Notes: a model not told the origin generated them from the sequence alone. A stretch of DNA of 64,000 nt from Lentzea albidocapillata (GCF_000719115.1 NZ_JOEA01000009.1:124001-188000); one strand, 5' to 3'; positions 31,831 to 42,600 are shown, counted from the first letter of the stretch. Made by a program: numbers and translations.

Positions 31831-32930
31831 CTGAGTTTCTCCGCAACGAATTCCGCGAGCTGGCCAGGGGTCATCGCGCCGACGTGGGCGCCGACGTTCG
31901 CGAGGCGCTGGCCCAGTGCCCGGTCGTAGTCCGGGTTCGCCTCGTCGTCCAGCGCCGCCAGGCACAACACGTGCGTGCCCTGTTCACACAGGCCCTTGAC
32001 TGTGCGAACCAGGCGCTCCTCGTTGCCGCCCTCGTAGAAGTCGCTGATGATCGCGACGATCGACCGCCGAGGGCTGTCCACGAGATTCGCCCCGTAGGCG
32101 ACGGCCTTGGCGATGTCCGTGCCGCCGCCGAGCTGCACCTTCATCAGCAGCTCCACCGGGTCCGTCACGTCCGAGGTCAGGTCGACCACGTTCGTGTCGA
32201 ACGCGACCAGGTGCGTCCTGAGCCCTGGCAACCCCCACAGGCACGCCGCCGTGACGGCCGAGTGGATCACCGAGCTGGTCATCGACCCCGACTGGTCCAC
32301 CAGCAGGATCACCTGCCACTGCTCCAGATGCCGTGTGGTGCGCGAGACGAACTTCGGGTGCTCGATCGCGAGCTTGCGCTCGTCGGGCTGATAGCGCTGG
32401 AGGTTCGCCCTGATCGTCGAGCGGAAGTCGAAGTTGCGCGAGTTCTTGTGGATGCTCGGCCTGCGCGACTTCGTGCCGCTGAACGCCGTACGCACCTCCG
32501 TCTTCAGCTTCTCCATCAACTGCTTCACGACCGCCTCGACGATCTTGCGGGCCATCGCGAGCACGGCCGGGTTCATCAGGTGCTTGGTCCGCAGCACCGC
32601 GCGCAGCAACGCCGGGTTCGGCTCGATCCGTTGCAGCACTTCGGGATCCGTGACGATGTCGGTGATCTCGTAGCGCTCGACCGCGTCGCGCTCCAGCCGT
32701 TCGATCGTCTCCCTCGGGAACAGGGTATGCACCTCGTCCAGCCAGTCGACGGTCTGCAGCACCGAGTCCTCGCTGCCACCTTTGCGCACACCGCGTTCGG
32801 CCAGCTCGGGATCACGTCCGTAGAGCCATTCCAGCGCCGTGTCCTGGCGGGCCGCGTCGCCCTGCAGCCCTCCGGTGCAGCGTGACGCGGGTTCACCGAG
32901 GATCAGCCGCCAGCGTTCCAGGTCCGTCAT
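31827..32930 (-). CDS. VWA-domain protein, MoxR partner (YehP-like)
   Basis: 367 residues. The C-terminal von Willebrand A domain (about 185-360) has an intact MIDAS: DQSGSMTSS, a mid-domain Thr in GGGTDIAKAV and the Asp in IISDFYEGG. The N-terminal about 170 residues are helical (MTDLERWRLILGEPASRC start). VWA proteins of this class work with MoxR AAA+ ATPases to remodel or activate substrates. ATGA overlap with the DUF5682 gene and GTGA overlap with the SWIM gene give tight stoichiometry. No signal peptide or membrane segment, so cytosolic. Confidence 0.88.
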   Translation of the reverse strand: MTDLERWRLILGEPASRCTGGLQGDAARQDTALEWLYGRDPELAERGVRKGGSEDSVLQTVDWLDEVHTLFPRETIERLERDAVERYEITDIVTDPEVLQRIEPNPALLRAVLRTKHLMNPAVLAMARKIVEAVVKQLMEKLKTEVRTAFSGTKSRRPSIHKNSRNFDFRSTIRANLQRYQPDERKLAIEHPKFVSRTTRHLEQWQVILLVDQSGSMTSSVIHSAVTAACLWGLPGLRTHLVAFDTNVVDLTSDVTDPVELLMKVQLGGGTDIAKAVAYGANLVDSPRRSIVAIISDFYEGGNEERLVRTVKGLCEQGTHVLCLAALDDEANPDYDRALGQRLANVGAHVGAMTPGQLAEFVAEKLR

Positions 32931-35128
32931 GCCAGCCCGCCCTTCACCAGCAACGCGTCCACGCGCTTCTCGATCGCCATCGCCTCCGCCACGGTGATCG
33001 GGTCGGCCGTGAGGCGGGTGACGCCCTTCACGCTGCCCTCTACGCCGCGATGGGCGAGGACGGTGGCAGCGATCGTTTCCCTTTCCCTGGGCGGGAAGTA
33101 GCTGAAGGCGAGCCGCAACGCGGGCAACGCCACCAGGAACTCGTCCTCGTCCATGGCGCTGACCAGTTCGTCGAGCACCCCGACCAGGTCGGGGCTCGCC
33201 AGCACCTCCTCGCGTGCGACCGCGAACAGCCCGGTGAGCCAGTCGCCGAGCGCCTCGATGTTCCTGACTTTGTGCACGTCCGGCTGGGAGCCCAGCGTCC
33301 AGGCGAGTCCGAGTGCCGCGCCGCGCAGGTCCGGGGGTGCCTGCACGTCGTTGCTCACTCTGGTCGCGACGCCCGTGACGTCCACTGTGTCCAGTGACAG
33401 CGCGGACTTGGCGTGCAGCACCGCGTCCCTGGTCGCCGCCATCGCCTTGAGGCGGTGCGGATCGGCCGGAGCCGGCCCGCCGTGCAGACCCTCGATCAGC
33501 CACAGCACCCGCGCGGTGCCGGCGTCGATCACGGAGCCCAGCAACGGGTCCTTCTTGGTGCCGAACAACCTGTCGTGCCGCCACAATCCGAGCACGCCGC
33601 TCAGGACACTGCCCAGTGCCGCCAGGTCACCCGTCTCCCGGACGCCCTCGTTGAGCGTCTGCTTGACCCGGCCGGACAACGCCGAGATCCCGCACAGCAC
33701 CGCGTCGAACAGGATCGCGGCCAGTTCTTCGAGCTGCGCGTGCCGGGACCGGCGTTCCAGCGCCACCCCGGCCGCTTCCTCCAGCGTGGCACCGTTCTCC
33801 GCGGCCTCGATCAACGCGGCCAGCCGTTCGTCGACGGGCCGCAGCGTCCACTGTTCCTCCAACTGGGGCTGTCCGCCCCCGGACGGTCCGCTCGTGCGCT
33901 CGAAGCCGGGGATCCGCAGCACCCGCAGGCGATGCAGGATTCTGCTGCGCTCCAACGCTTCCGGGTCCGTGAGGTCGAGCGCGATCCTGCCCTCCTGGTC
34001 GAGCCCGTGCGTCCGCAGCAACTCCTGCACGGCGTTGACCAGCGGCGGCGCGGGCGTGCTCGGGTGCAACCGGCCGACCTTGCCTCCCCGCAGGGCTCCG
34101 ATCATCTCGATCAACGCCGGGTGCGCGCCGGGCTGCAGCGTGCCGCGCCGCGTCCACGGTGGCGGCTGCGTCAGGTCCTCGGAGATCAACGCGCTGGTCA
34201 GCCCGTCGAGCACGTCCGTGCGCGCCAGGTTCTCGTGGCCGCGCAACCTCGCGAGCGCGCCGGCCTGGGTGCGGGCCGCGATGAGGTCGGCCGTCGACAC
34301 GGGCTGCTGCCTGCGGCGCAGCCTCGTCGCCACCGACTCGACCAGCCAGTCCGCCGCGCGCTGCGACCCGGACTCCCAGACCTGCTGGTAGTAGCCGGGC
34401 GACGGCATGCCCGACTGGTAGCCGGTGAACGCGTCCAGCCGTGCGTGCGAATACGGCACGAGATAGCTCGCGCCCCGCTCGCGTTCGGGCACCTCGGGCC
34501 ACTCGGTGCCGCCGTCGAGCTGTGCCTTGAGCGCGGCCGTGTGGAAGCCACCGGTGATCACGACGACGGGCCGGTCGCCCGCGTCGTGCACCGCCGCCCG
34601 CACCCAGCGCGCCATGTACTCCTCGCGCGCCGAATCGCCCTCGTCCGCGGTCGCCGTGCCGCGCAACAGGTCGAAGTACTCGGCCATGCCCTTCGGCTCG
34701 GTCTCGCACTCGAAGAGGTGATCCCACAACACGTCGACGTTGTCGACCGAGAACTCCCGGCACAACCGCTCGACGACCTCGGTGTAGCGCAGCTCCGCGT
34801 CCGCGTACCTGTTGCTGACGTCGCGGAACGCCTCGTGCCACGCGGGCAGGTCGATGAACCTGACCTCGGCGCCGCACCGGCGTGCCTCGGTGATCGCCAC
34901 CCACTCCGGCGAGTAGTCGCAGAACGGTGACCACGACGCGTGCTGGTCCGAGTAGCTGAACAACGCGACGGGCAGCTCGTGCCCGAGCAACAGCTCGTCG
35001 ATGCGCTCGTTGAAGTCGGCGGGCCCCTCGATGAGCACGTACGCGGGCTGCAGTTCGGAGATGGTGGCGGCGACGATCCGGGCACAGGCGGGACTGTGGT
35101 GCCGGACGCCGACGAACACGGCCCCCAT
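32927..35128 (-). CDS. DUF5682-family protein (YehM-like)
   Basis: 733 residues. The N-terminus MGAVFVGVRHHSPACARIV is the DUF5682 hallmark, followed by VLIEGPADFNERIDELL and FIDLPAWHEAF. The His-rich start and the conserved EGP and ITGGFHTAAL blocks suggest an enzyme of unknown chemistry. The C-terminal 350 residues are helical. Its ATG overlaps the MoxR stop (TGATG) and its stop overlaps the VWA start (ATGA). In E. coli yehM holds the same place between yehL and yehP. Function not established in any organism I know of. Confidence 0.8.
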   Translation of the reverse strand: MGAVFVGVRHHSPACARIVAATISELQPAYVLIEGPADFNERIDELLLGHELPVALFSYSDQHASWSPFCDYSPEWVAITEARRCGAEVRFIDLPAWHEAFRDVSNRYADAELRYTEVVERLCREFSVDNVDVLWDHLFECETEPKGMAEYFDLLRGTATADEGDSAREEYMARWVRAAVHDAGDRPVVVITGGFHTAALKAQLDGGTEWPEVPERERGASYLVPYSHARLDAFTGYQSGMPSPGYYQQVWESGSQRAADWLVESVATRLRRRQQPVSTADLIAARTQAGALARLRGHENLARTDVLDGLTSALISEDLTQPPPWTRRGTLQPGAHPALIEMIGALRGGKVGRLHPSTPAPPLVNAVQELLRTHGLDQEGRIALDLTDPEALERSRILHRLRVLRIPGFERTSGPSGGGQPQLEEQWTLRPVDERLAALIEAAENGATLEEAAGVALERRSRHAQLEELAAILFDAVLCGISALSGRVKQTLNEGVRETGDLAALGSVLSGVLGLWRHDRLFGTKKDPLLGSVIDAGTARVLWLIEGLHGGPAPADPHRLKAMAATRDAVLHAKSALSLDTVDVTGVATRVSNDVQAPPDLRGAALGLAWTLGSQPDVHKVRNIEALGDWLTGLFAVAREEVLASPDLVGVLDELVSAMDEDEFLVALPALRLAFSYFPPRERETIAATVLAHRGVEGSVKGVTRLTADPITVAEAMAIEKRVDALLVKGGLA

Positions 35129-36198
35129 CAGCCGGGCAGCAGGTGGCGGGCGCGGTGCAGCTCCTGCCACTGTGCGCCCTTGCGCCGCGACGCGTGCTGC
35201 TCCAGGTACCGCCGCAGCCGCGCCAGGTCCTCCGCGTTGTCCTTCGCCGCCGTGCCCGCCAGGCACTCCACGACGTCCGCGGCCGAACCGACCTCACCGC
35301 GCAGGAACCAGCCCCGCAGCCCCACCGCGTGCGCCACCGAGACCGCCTCGGCCGTGCTCATCACGGTCGTGAGCCGGTCGCCGCCCTCGCGCAGATCGCG
35401 GAACGTGCGGACCAGGACCTCCAGCACGTCACGCCTCGGCGCGAGCTCCACACCGGAGCGTTCCAGCAGCTTCGCGGCCTCCTGCTCGACCAGCGCGAGC
35501 TCGGTGTCGAAGTCCGCGATCGGGAAGACCGTCTCGAAGTTGAACCGCCGCTTGAGCGCCGCGCTCATCTCGTTGACGCCCCTGTCCCGCGTGTTCGCCG
35601 TGGCGATCACGTTGAACCCGTCCTGCGCGAACACCATGCCGTCCGGGCCGTTCAGCTCACCGATCGCCATCACGCGGTCGGACAGCATCGACAGCATGCA
35701 GTCCTGGACCTCCAAGGGACAGCGGGTGATCTCCTCGAACCGGACGATCTTGCCCTCGGCCATGCCCCGCAGCATCGGCGCCGGCACCAGCGAACGCGGC
35801 GACGGCCCCTCCGAGACCAGCAGCGCGTAGTTCCACGAGTACTTGATCTGGTCCTCGGTCGTGGCCGCGCCACCCTGGATCGTCAGCGTCGACTCGCCGC
35901 ACACCGCCGCCGCGATCAGCTCGGACAGCAACGACTTCGCCGTGCCCGGCTCACCGACCAGCATCAGGCCGCGGCTCGTCGCCAGCGTGACCAGTGCCCG
36001 GTCCACCAGGGACGGATCGCCCACGAACTTCTTGACGATGCCCTGGTTCTCGTCGCCCACCACGAACTTGCGCGCGGCATCGAGACTCAGCGCCCAGCCC
36101 GGCGGTCTGGGCGCGGTGTCGGTGTCCCGCAGGCGCGCGAGCTCGTCGGCGTAGCGGACCTCGGCGGGAGGACGCTGCATCGTCTGGGTGCTGGTCAT
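35128..36198 (-). CDS. MoxR-type AAA+ ATPase (YehL-like)
   Basis: 356 residues. Walker A GEPGTAKS (near residue 82), Walker B-like IVRFEEITRCP, sensor-1 NVIATANTRDRG and an arginine-finger region EMSAALKRRFNFE match MoxR ATPases, which form hexamers and act as chaperones with VWA partners. The N-terminal WALSLDAARKFVVGDENQGI is typical of the YehL branch. Its ATG overlaps the end of the DUF4132 fragment (ATGA). With VWA, DUF5682 and SWIM neighbours it is the motor of the putative complex. Confidence 0.9.
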   Translation of the reverse strand: MTSTQTMQRPPAEVRYADELARLRDTDTAPRPPGWALSLDAARKFVVGDENQGIVKKFVGDPSLVDRALVTLATSRGLMLVGEPGTAKSLLSELIAAAVCGESTLTIQGGAATTEDQIKYSWNYALLVSEGPSPRSLVPAPMLRGMAEGKIVRFEEITRCPLEVQDCMLSMLSDRVMAIGELNGPDGMVFAQDGFNVIATANTRDRGVNEMSAALKRRFNFETVFPIADFDTELALVEQEAAKLLERSGVELAPRRDVLEVLVRTFRDLREGGDRLTTVMSTAEAVSVAHAVGLRGWFLRGEVGSAADVVECLAGTAAKDNAEDLARLRRYLEQHASRRKGAQWQELHRARHLLPG

Positions 36199-36917
36199 GA
36201 CTGCAGGGACTCCAGTTCGGAGAGGAGTTCGGAGAGGGTGATCGGGTCGATCTCGTAGGTGGCGGGCGCGTCCGGCGGCGCGGACCACGTGCCGTGACCG
36301 TGGGGAGAGAACCACATGTCGCTGAAACCGACCTCGGGGAAGACGTCCATGGCGCCCACCGCGATGCCGGGCTCCAGCGACGCGACGAGCGCGCCACCGT
36401 CCGGGAACGGCCGGGTGATCCAGCACTCGACGCCCGCGTCCTGCGGTGCGCCGCGCACCCAGCCCTTCTTGGTGAGGCCGAGGATCTTGCCGATCGGGTA
36501 CGGGGTGTTGCAGGACTTCTTCAGCCGGGGGAGGACGTCCTCAGCCGACGCCACCAGGTGGACCGGACGGCCCAGCTGCGGGAACGGCTGGAGGATCTCG
36601 TAGTCGGCGAAGACCTCACCCCAGGCAGCCGCCGCGTCCCGCAGGACGACCGCGTGCGCCACGCGCACGACCGCGTTCTCCGGCAGCGTGAACTCGTCGT
36701 CGTTGGAGTCGGCCAGCGTGCGGTCCTCGGCGAGGCGGAAGGAGGTGCCCTCGCCGGTGATCCACACCAGGCGGCGGACCAGGTGCCACAGCAGCGGATG
36801 GGCGGCGAGGACCGTCAGGAACTCCTCGGCGGACCACGTGCGCTGGTCGACCATGGCCCGTTCGAGCCGCTGGATCTGATCGGACGCGATGGTGCGGACG
36901 TCCTTCTTCAGCGCCAT
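36195..36917 (-). CDS. C-terminal part of WGR-DUF4132 copy 1, separated by frameshift
   Basis: 240 residues from ATG 36917 equal the last quarter of the intact copy 2 (MALKKDVRTIASDQIQRLER, ADYEILQPFPQLGRP, ECWITRPFPDGGALV). The upstream portion runs in another frame and stops at 36908, so the two frames overlap by 10 nt (ATG-GCGC-TGA). Compared with copy 2, copy 1 lacks 13 nt near 36943. Re-initiation at this ATG could still yield the domain as a separate subunit; GGAG lies 11 nt upstream. The fragment ends with an ATGA overlap with MoxR. Confidence 0.7.
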   Translation of the reverse strand: MALKKDVRTIASDQIQRLERAMVDQRTWSAEEFLTVLAAHPLLWHLVRRLVWITGEGTSFRLAEDRTLADSNDDEFTLPENAVVRVAHAVVLRDAAAAWGEVFADYEILQPFPQLGRPVHLVASAEDVLPRLKKSCNTPYPIGKILGLTKKGWVRGAPQDAGVECWITRPFPDGGALVASLEPGIAVGAMDVFPEVGFSDMWFSPHGHGTWSAPPDAPATYEIDPITLSELLSELESLQS

Positions 36918-39553
36918 GAACCGCTTGTGCTCCAGCGCGGGACCAGCCGGTCCGACAGCTGGTCGCGGGACAGGCCGAGCTCGGCCGCGATCTGGGAGAC
37001 CTTCTCCTGGGCCTTGGTCTTGAGGCCCTTGAACGACACCTTCTCGGCGATGCCGTTCAGGTGGGACAGCGCGACCTCGGTGCCGATGTCGGCCAGCACG
37101 TCGAGCCCGGTGACCGCCCTGGCGTGCTGGCTCTCGCCCGGCCAGTTGCGGATCAACGGTGACAGCGAGCGGACCGTCGAGTCGTCGCCGAACCAGCCGA
37201 GCGCGGTCAGCGCCCAGTTCTCCTTCGACGGCGCGCCTGCCTGCTCCCACGCCCGGAACGCGGACCACGCGAACGCCGCGAGCGAGTCCCTGTCGAGTGC
37301 CTCTCGGACGATCGGCAGCCCCGCGTAGAGCTCACCCGGCTTGGACAGCGCGGCCGTCATCAGCAGATGACCGGCGGCCTCCGCGGACAGGGCATGCCTG
37401 CGATCCGCCAGCAGGACCTGCGGCAGCAGGCGGGTGTCCGCCCACTCGCCGATCATGGGCAGCTTGGCGGGCAGCACGTCGACCGGGTCGACCGACAGCA
37501 CGACGTCGATCGCGGTCTCGGCGCCGCACTCCCTGGCGATCGCGGCCACGTCGACGTCGAGTTTGTCGTTCAGGTGGCGCAGCGCGGCCTCGGCGTTGCG
37601 GCGGGGAACACCGGCCTTCCCGGCGGCCGCCGGGATGAGCAGACGAGCGGCCTGCTCACGGTGCCGGGCCAGCCACTCGAGCCCCCAGCGCCGGGCCGAC
37701 CTGGTCCGGGCGAGCCAGTCGGCCATCTGCGTGGCCACCTCGGCCGTCGCGAACGGCAGCAGCACCATCCCGGTCCCCGCGGGTGCGGACTGGACGTGCC
37801 GGATCAGCGCCGGCGCCGCGTCGGCACCGAACCGGGCGGCCAGGTTCCTGCCCCACTCCTCGACGCCGTAGCTGTAGTTCGGCTTCCAGTCGGCGAGCAG
37901 ATGCCGCACCTCGTCGTCGGGTGCGAGGAGGAACAGGTCGTTGTCGTAGTAGCCGACCGTGCCGGCCAGGTACTCCTTCAGCAGCTTGCGCCAGTCGTGG
38001 TGGTCCTGCAGCCAGGCCGCGCCGGACGCCAGCCACTCGGCGTGCTCGCCTGGCAGCCAGCTGACTGCCGGCTCCGGCAGCGGGAGATCCGCCAGCACCA
38101 CGGGCTTCACCGGCTTGCTGCGGTGCAGCCACGGCGGAGAGGCCAGCAACGGTGGCAGCTGGTCCGCGCTCGCCTCCGGCACGATCGCGTCGGCGGACTC
38201 GGCGAGCAGCGCGGCGACCTCGTCGGGCACGGTCAGGTGCGGGTTGCTCCGCAAATGGACGTTCAGCAACTGGCGCGCGGCATCACTCGACGACGCGCGC
38301 TCGGCCAGCAGCCGCGCCGCCCTCACGGGGAACGCCCTCATCGCGGACACCACGGCGGGCCACACGTACTTGCCGTCCAGCCGGTCGAGCAGGATCGTGA
38401 ACGCCTCGTCGGTCGGTAACGCCGCGAGCACGTTCAACGCCTGTTTGCGGCCTCCCGTGCGCTGTTGGTAGCTGTCGGAGTCGAGCTCCTCCGCCAGCAA
38501 CGGCGCGACGGCCGGACCCAGCACGTACACCGCCGTGTAGAGCACGAACGCCGATGTCGTGACCGACTCGTCGGCCTTTTTGAAGTCCTCGAGGCTGCGG
38601 GCGCTGCTCGGCAGCATCCACCACCGGTTCGGCGTGTACTGGTGCTTGCGAACCTCGGCGAACCACTCCGCCCGCTCGGGCATCAGGTAGCACCGGAGTT
38701 CCTTCTCGGTCTTCGACTTGCCGAGCTTCTCCAGCGCGCCCTCGACGGCCGTGCGCTCCGCGGGGCTCGCAACGGCGATCGCGTACCGGACGGCCGTCAG
38801 CATCAGGCCTTCCGGTTCACCGATCGACGTCCGGAAGCCACCGGTGTCGTACTGGAGGTGGATCCCGGTCCACTTGCCGCGCTTCTTGTCCCACTGCTCG
38901 GAGAACGTGAGGCCCGTGAGCTCGACGACCGCGGCGGTGGCGAAGGCGAGGCCGTGGTCGGCGATCCAGGCGTGCACGGCAGGCACGCCCGCCTTCGTGA
39001 TGACCGCGATCGCCGCCGCTCCCACGGGGTTCGGCTGCCCGGCCAGGTACTCGCGGGCGGCGCTGACCAGCTCCGCCTTCGAACCCTTGCGCGAGAGGGC
39101 GTCTTCGATCGTCTCCGCCTGCTTGGTGATCAGCTGCCGCGCCTGCCCGGCCTTCGCCGCGTCGACCGCGAACCCCGGCTCCGGGGCGAATCCGCGCTGC
39201 CGCACCGCGTCGCGCAGCCACGCCTTGGGAATCACCCAGGTGTTCTCGTCGATGGGGGTGGCGGGCTCGGCAGGTGCAGCGGTGGCGGGTGTGCCGGTGG
39301 CTGATGTGGCGGCGGGCTGGGCTGCGGCAGGCTGCTGGACCTCGGCGGAGCCTTCCGGTCGGTAGCCCTTCTTCTCCTTCTCGGCCACCAGTTTCGTGAC
39401 GTGTGCGCCGGCTGCCTCGGCGGAGGCCAGCTCCTTGGTCTGGGTCTGGCCCGTGGTGCCCAGCCGTCCGAACCGGACGGTCACCGTCGCGCCGTCCTGC
39501 CCGATCTCCCAGAACTTCGCGGAGCCGTCCGCGACGAGTTCCCACCTGCGCAC
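36908..39553 (-). CDS. WGR-DUF4132 protein copy 1, frameshifted after residue about 870
   Basis: 881 residues. The N-terminal WGR domain (about 1-65: RRWELVADGSAKFWEI, VTVRFGRLGTTGQTQ, KKGYR) is followed by an Ala/Pro linker and the DUF4132 helical repeat region. WGR domains bind DNA ends in PARPs and RNA or DNA in other proteins; E. coli YehI (MolR family) has the same WGR plus DUF4132 layout. GTG at 39553 has AGGAGGT at ideal spacing. The last 10 residues (WSTSGSWR) are out of frame relative to copy 2 because of a 13-nt deletion, then TGA. Either a recent pseudogene or a split gene. Confidence 0.75.
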   Translation of the reverse strand: MRRWELVADGSAKFWEIGQDGATVTVRFGRLGTTGQTQTKELASAEAAGAHVTKLVAEKEKKGYRPEGSAEVQQPAAAQPAATSATGTPATAAPAEPATPIDENTWVIPKAWLRDAVRQRGFAPEPGFAVDAAKAGQARQLITKQAETIEDALSRKGSKAELVSAAREYLAGQPNPVGAAAIAVITKAGVPAVHAWIADHGLAFATAAVVELTGLTFSEQWDKKRGKWTGIHLQYDTGGFRTSIGEPEGLMLTAVRYAIAVASPAERTAVEGALEKLGKSKTEKELRCYLMPERAEWFAEVRKHQYTPNRWWMLPSSARSLEDFKKADESVTTSAFVLYTAVYVLGPAVAPLLAEELDSDSYQQRTGGRKQALNVLAALPTDEAFTILLDRLDGKYVWPAVVSAMRAFPVRAARLLAERASSSDAARQLLNVHLRSNPHLTVPDEVAALLAESADAIVPEASADQLPPLLASPPWLHRSKPVKPVVLADLPLPEPAVSWLPGEHAEWLASGAAWLQDHHDWRKLLKEYLAGTVGYYDNDLFLLAPDDEVRHLLADWKPNYSYGVEEWGRNLAARFGADAAPALIRHVQSAPAGTGMVLLPFATAEVATQMADWLARTRSARRWGLEWLARHREQAARLLIPAAAGKAGVPRRNAEAALRHLNDKLDVDVAAIARECGAETAIDVVLSVDPVDVLPAKLPMIGEWADTRLLPQVLLADRRHALSAEAAGHLLMTAALSKPGELYAGLPIVREALDRDSLAAFAWSAFRAWEQAGAPSKENWALTALGWFGDDSTVRSLSPLIRNWPGESQHARAVTGLDVLADIGTEVALSHLNGIAEKVSFKGLKTKAQEKVSQIAAELGLSRDQLSDRLVPRWSTSGSWR

Positions 39554-39597
39554 TGCTTTACCTCCTGGGGACACACAAGGGAGTTGATGTGCACTGG

Positions 39598-39620
39598 ACG
39601 TTACCCAGGGGGTCTGACAA
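39598..39620 (-). promoter_or_regulatory. PafBC/RecA-NDp-type promoter of WGR-DUF4132 copy 1
   Basis: Minus strand reads TTGTCAGAC-N8-TAACGT, matching the actinobacterial DNA-damage promoter TTGTC(R)GTG-N8-TAnnnT (upstream element plus -10). The -10 is at 39598-39603, about 45 nt before the GTG at 39553, leaving room for a short leader with AGGAGGT. Confidence 0.75.
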
Positions 39621-39662
39621 TTCTTCCGGGTCAGCCTGAAGAGCTGATCAGACCCCCCTGGG
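39604..39662. repeat. Inverted repeat spanning the intergenic promoter
   Basis: CCCAGGGGGTCTGA (39604-39617) is mirrored by TCAGACCCCCCTGGG (39648-39662), differing by one extra C. The right arm begins 1 bp after the stop codon of copy 2. On the minus transcript of copy 2 this forms a long stem with a 30-nt loop, so it may end that transcript while its left arm is the copy 1 promoter. Confidence 0.7.
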
Positions 39663-39663
39663 C

Positions 39664-42600
39664 TCACGACTGCAGTGACTCCAGTTCGGACAGCACTTCC
39701 GAGGCCGTGACGGCGTCGGCGGTGAAGGTGCTCGCCGCGTTGCGCTGGGAGGACCAGTAGCCGTGCCCGTTGGAGGAGAACCACAGTTCGGTGAACTTGA
39801 CCTCGGGGAAGATGTCGATCGCGCCCACCGCGATGCCGGGGTCCAGCGACGCGACCAGGGCGCCTCCGGAGGGCAGCGGGCGGGTGATCCAGCACTCCAC
39901 GCCGCCGTCCTGGGGTTCGCCGCGGATCCAGCCCTTCTTGGTGAGGCTGAGGATCTTGCCGACCGGGAGGTCCACGTCGCAGTACTTCTTCAGGTGGGGC
40001 AGGAGGTCCTCGCCCGCGGGTACCAGGTGCAGCGGGCGGCCCAGCTGCGGGAACGGCTGGAGGATCTCGTAGTCGGCGAAGACCTCGCCCCATGCCTCCA
40101 GTTCCGCCTGGAGGCCGACCGGGTGGGCCACGCGGACGGTGGCGTCCTCGGGGAGCGTGAACTCGTCGTCGCCGGAGTCGGCGAGCGTGCGGTCCTCGGC
40201 CAGGCGGAAGGACTGACCGCCGGCGGTGATCCACACCAGGCGGCGGACGATGTGCCACAGCAGTGGGTGGTCGGCGAGGACGGTGTGGAACTCCTCGGCG
40301 GTCCAGGTGCGCTGGTCGACCATGGCCCGTTCGAGCCGCTGGATCTGATCGGACGCGATGGTGCGGACGTCCTTCTTCAGCGCCATGAACCGCTTGTGCT
40401 CCAGCTCGAGGCCCAGGCGTGGCACGAGGCGGTCTGCCAGCTGGTCGCGGGACAGGCCGAGTTCGGCCGCGATCTGGGCGACCTTCTCCTGGGCCCTGGT
40501 CTTGAGGCCCTTGAACTTCACCTTCTCGGCGATGCTGTTGAGGTGGGACAGCGCGACCTCCGTGCCGATGTCGGCGAGCACGTCGAGCCCGGTGACCGCC
40601 CTGGCGTGCTGGCTCTCGCCCGGCCAGACGCGGATCAACGGCGACAGCGCGCGCACCGTCGAGTCGTTGCCGAACCAGCCGAGTGCGGTCAGCGCCCAGC
40701 TTTCCTTCGACGGCGCGCCGACCTCCTGCCACCGTTGGAAGACCGCCCACGCGAACTCCGCCAGCGAGTCCTCGTCGAGCGCCTCGCGGGCGATCGGCAG
40801 GCCGGCGTAGATGTCGCCCGGCTTGGACAGCGCGGCCGTCATCAGCAGATGGCTCGCCGCTTCGGCGGACAGGGCCTGCCCGCGGTCGCGCAGCAGGACC
40901 TGGGGCAGCAGGCGGGTGTCAGCCCACTCGCCGATCACGGGCAGCTTGGCGGGCAGCACGTCGACCGGGTCGACGGCCAGGAAGGACTCGAGGGCGGCGG
41001 CCGCGGCCTCACTCGGTGCGAGCGCCACCACGTCCACGCCGAGTCCGTGCAGGTGGCGGATCGCGGTCTCGGCGTTGCGCCGCTCGGCACCGGGCTTGCC
41101 CAGGGCGGCGGGGACGAGGAGGCGCGCGGCCTGCTCCCGATGCCGGGCGAGCCAGCTCAGCGCGGTCTTGCGCACCTGCTTGAGCCGCACCAGCCAGTCC
41201 GCCATCAGCGCGGCCACCTCGGGCGTCGCGAACGGCAGCAGGATGACCGCCGACGCCGAGTTCCTCTCCGCGATGCGCAGCAGGGGAGGCAACGCGTCGA
41301 AGCCGAACTTCGCGGCCAGCCGCTTGCCGGCCGACTCCGCGCTCCAGCCCAGTTTCGGCTGCCAGTCAGCTAGGAGGTGCCGCACCTCGTCCGCGGGCGC
41401 CCCGATGAGCAGATCGGCCATGCGGTACCCGATCCGGCCCGCCTTGTACTCCGCCAGCCAGTGCTGCCAGGTCTTGTAGAGGTTGGTGTCCCAGTGGCCG
41501 TCCTTCAGCCACTCCTCCCGCTCACCCGGCTGCCACGTGATCGACGCGCTGGGCACCGGAAGGTCAGGCACCACCGCCGGCTTCACCGCAGACTTCCGGT
41601 GCAGCCACGGCGGCGAGGCCAGCACCGGCGGCAACGCCTCCGCGGGCGCTTCCGGCACCTCCGCCGTTTCGACCTCGACGAAGCCGGCAGGTGCTTCCAG
41701 GTACGGGTACGTCTTCAGGTGCGCGCTGAGCAACCGGCGGAACTCGTCGTCGCGGGCGGAGCGTTCTCCGAGCAGCCGGGCCGCCCGAGCCGGGAACGCC
41801 GCCATCATGGACAGCACCGCCGGACGCACGTACTTCGTGTCGAACCGGTCGAGCAGCACGGCGAACGCCTCGTCGGTCGGCAGCACGGAGAGGGTCTTCA
41901 GCACCTGCTTGCGGATGTCCGCACGCTGGTACTGCTGGTCGAGCGCGTTCGCGAGCAACGGCGCGATCGCCGGACCCAGCACGTACAGCGCCGTGTGCAG
42001 GACGGCCGAGTGGCTGGACACCGAGGACGGCGCGCTCTCGAACTCCGCGTACGTGCTGGCACTGCAGTGAAGGATCCACCAGCGGGTGCCCGTGTGCGGC
42101 GTCTGGCACGCCTGCTGGAACCAGTCGGGCCTGCCCGGCATCAGGAACGCCCGCACCAGCTTCGAGTTGGGCTCGTTGATCTCACCCAGCCTGCTCAGCA
42201 CGGCTTCCGCGGCGCCGCGCTCGGCGTCCTCGGCGATCGCGAGCGCGTACCGGACCGCCGTGAGCATCTTGCATTCGGCACTGCCGATGGTGATGTGGAC
42301 GACCCCGCCGCGCGATGCCAGCCGCTCGTTGCCGTAGGCGCGTTGCTGCGGCAGCCACTCCCGGCCGCAGAGCAGTCGCATGAACTCGGCGGTGGCCTCC
42401 GTCGCGAACACCAGGCCGTGATCGGCGATCCAGGCGTGCACGGACTGCTCACCGCTGGTGAGGATGGCCGCGATCGCCGCTGCCCCGGCCGGATTCGGCC
42501 GCCCGGCCAGGTGCTCGCGCGCGGCATGGACGAGATCGGGGTCGGAGACGGGCTCGGACAGGACCCGCTCGATCGTGGTGTCCGTCTGCTCGCCGATCCG

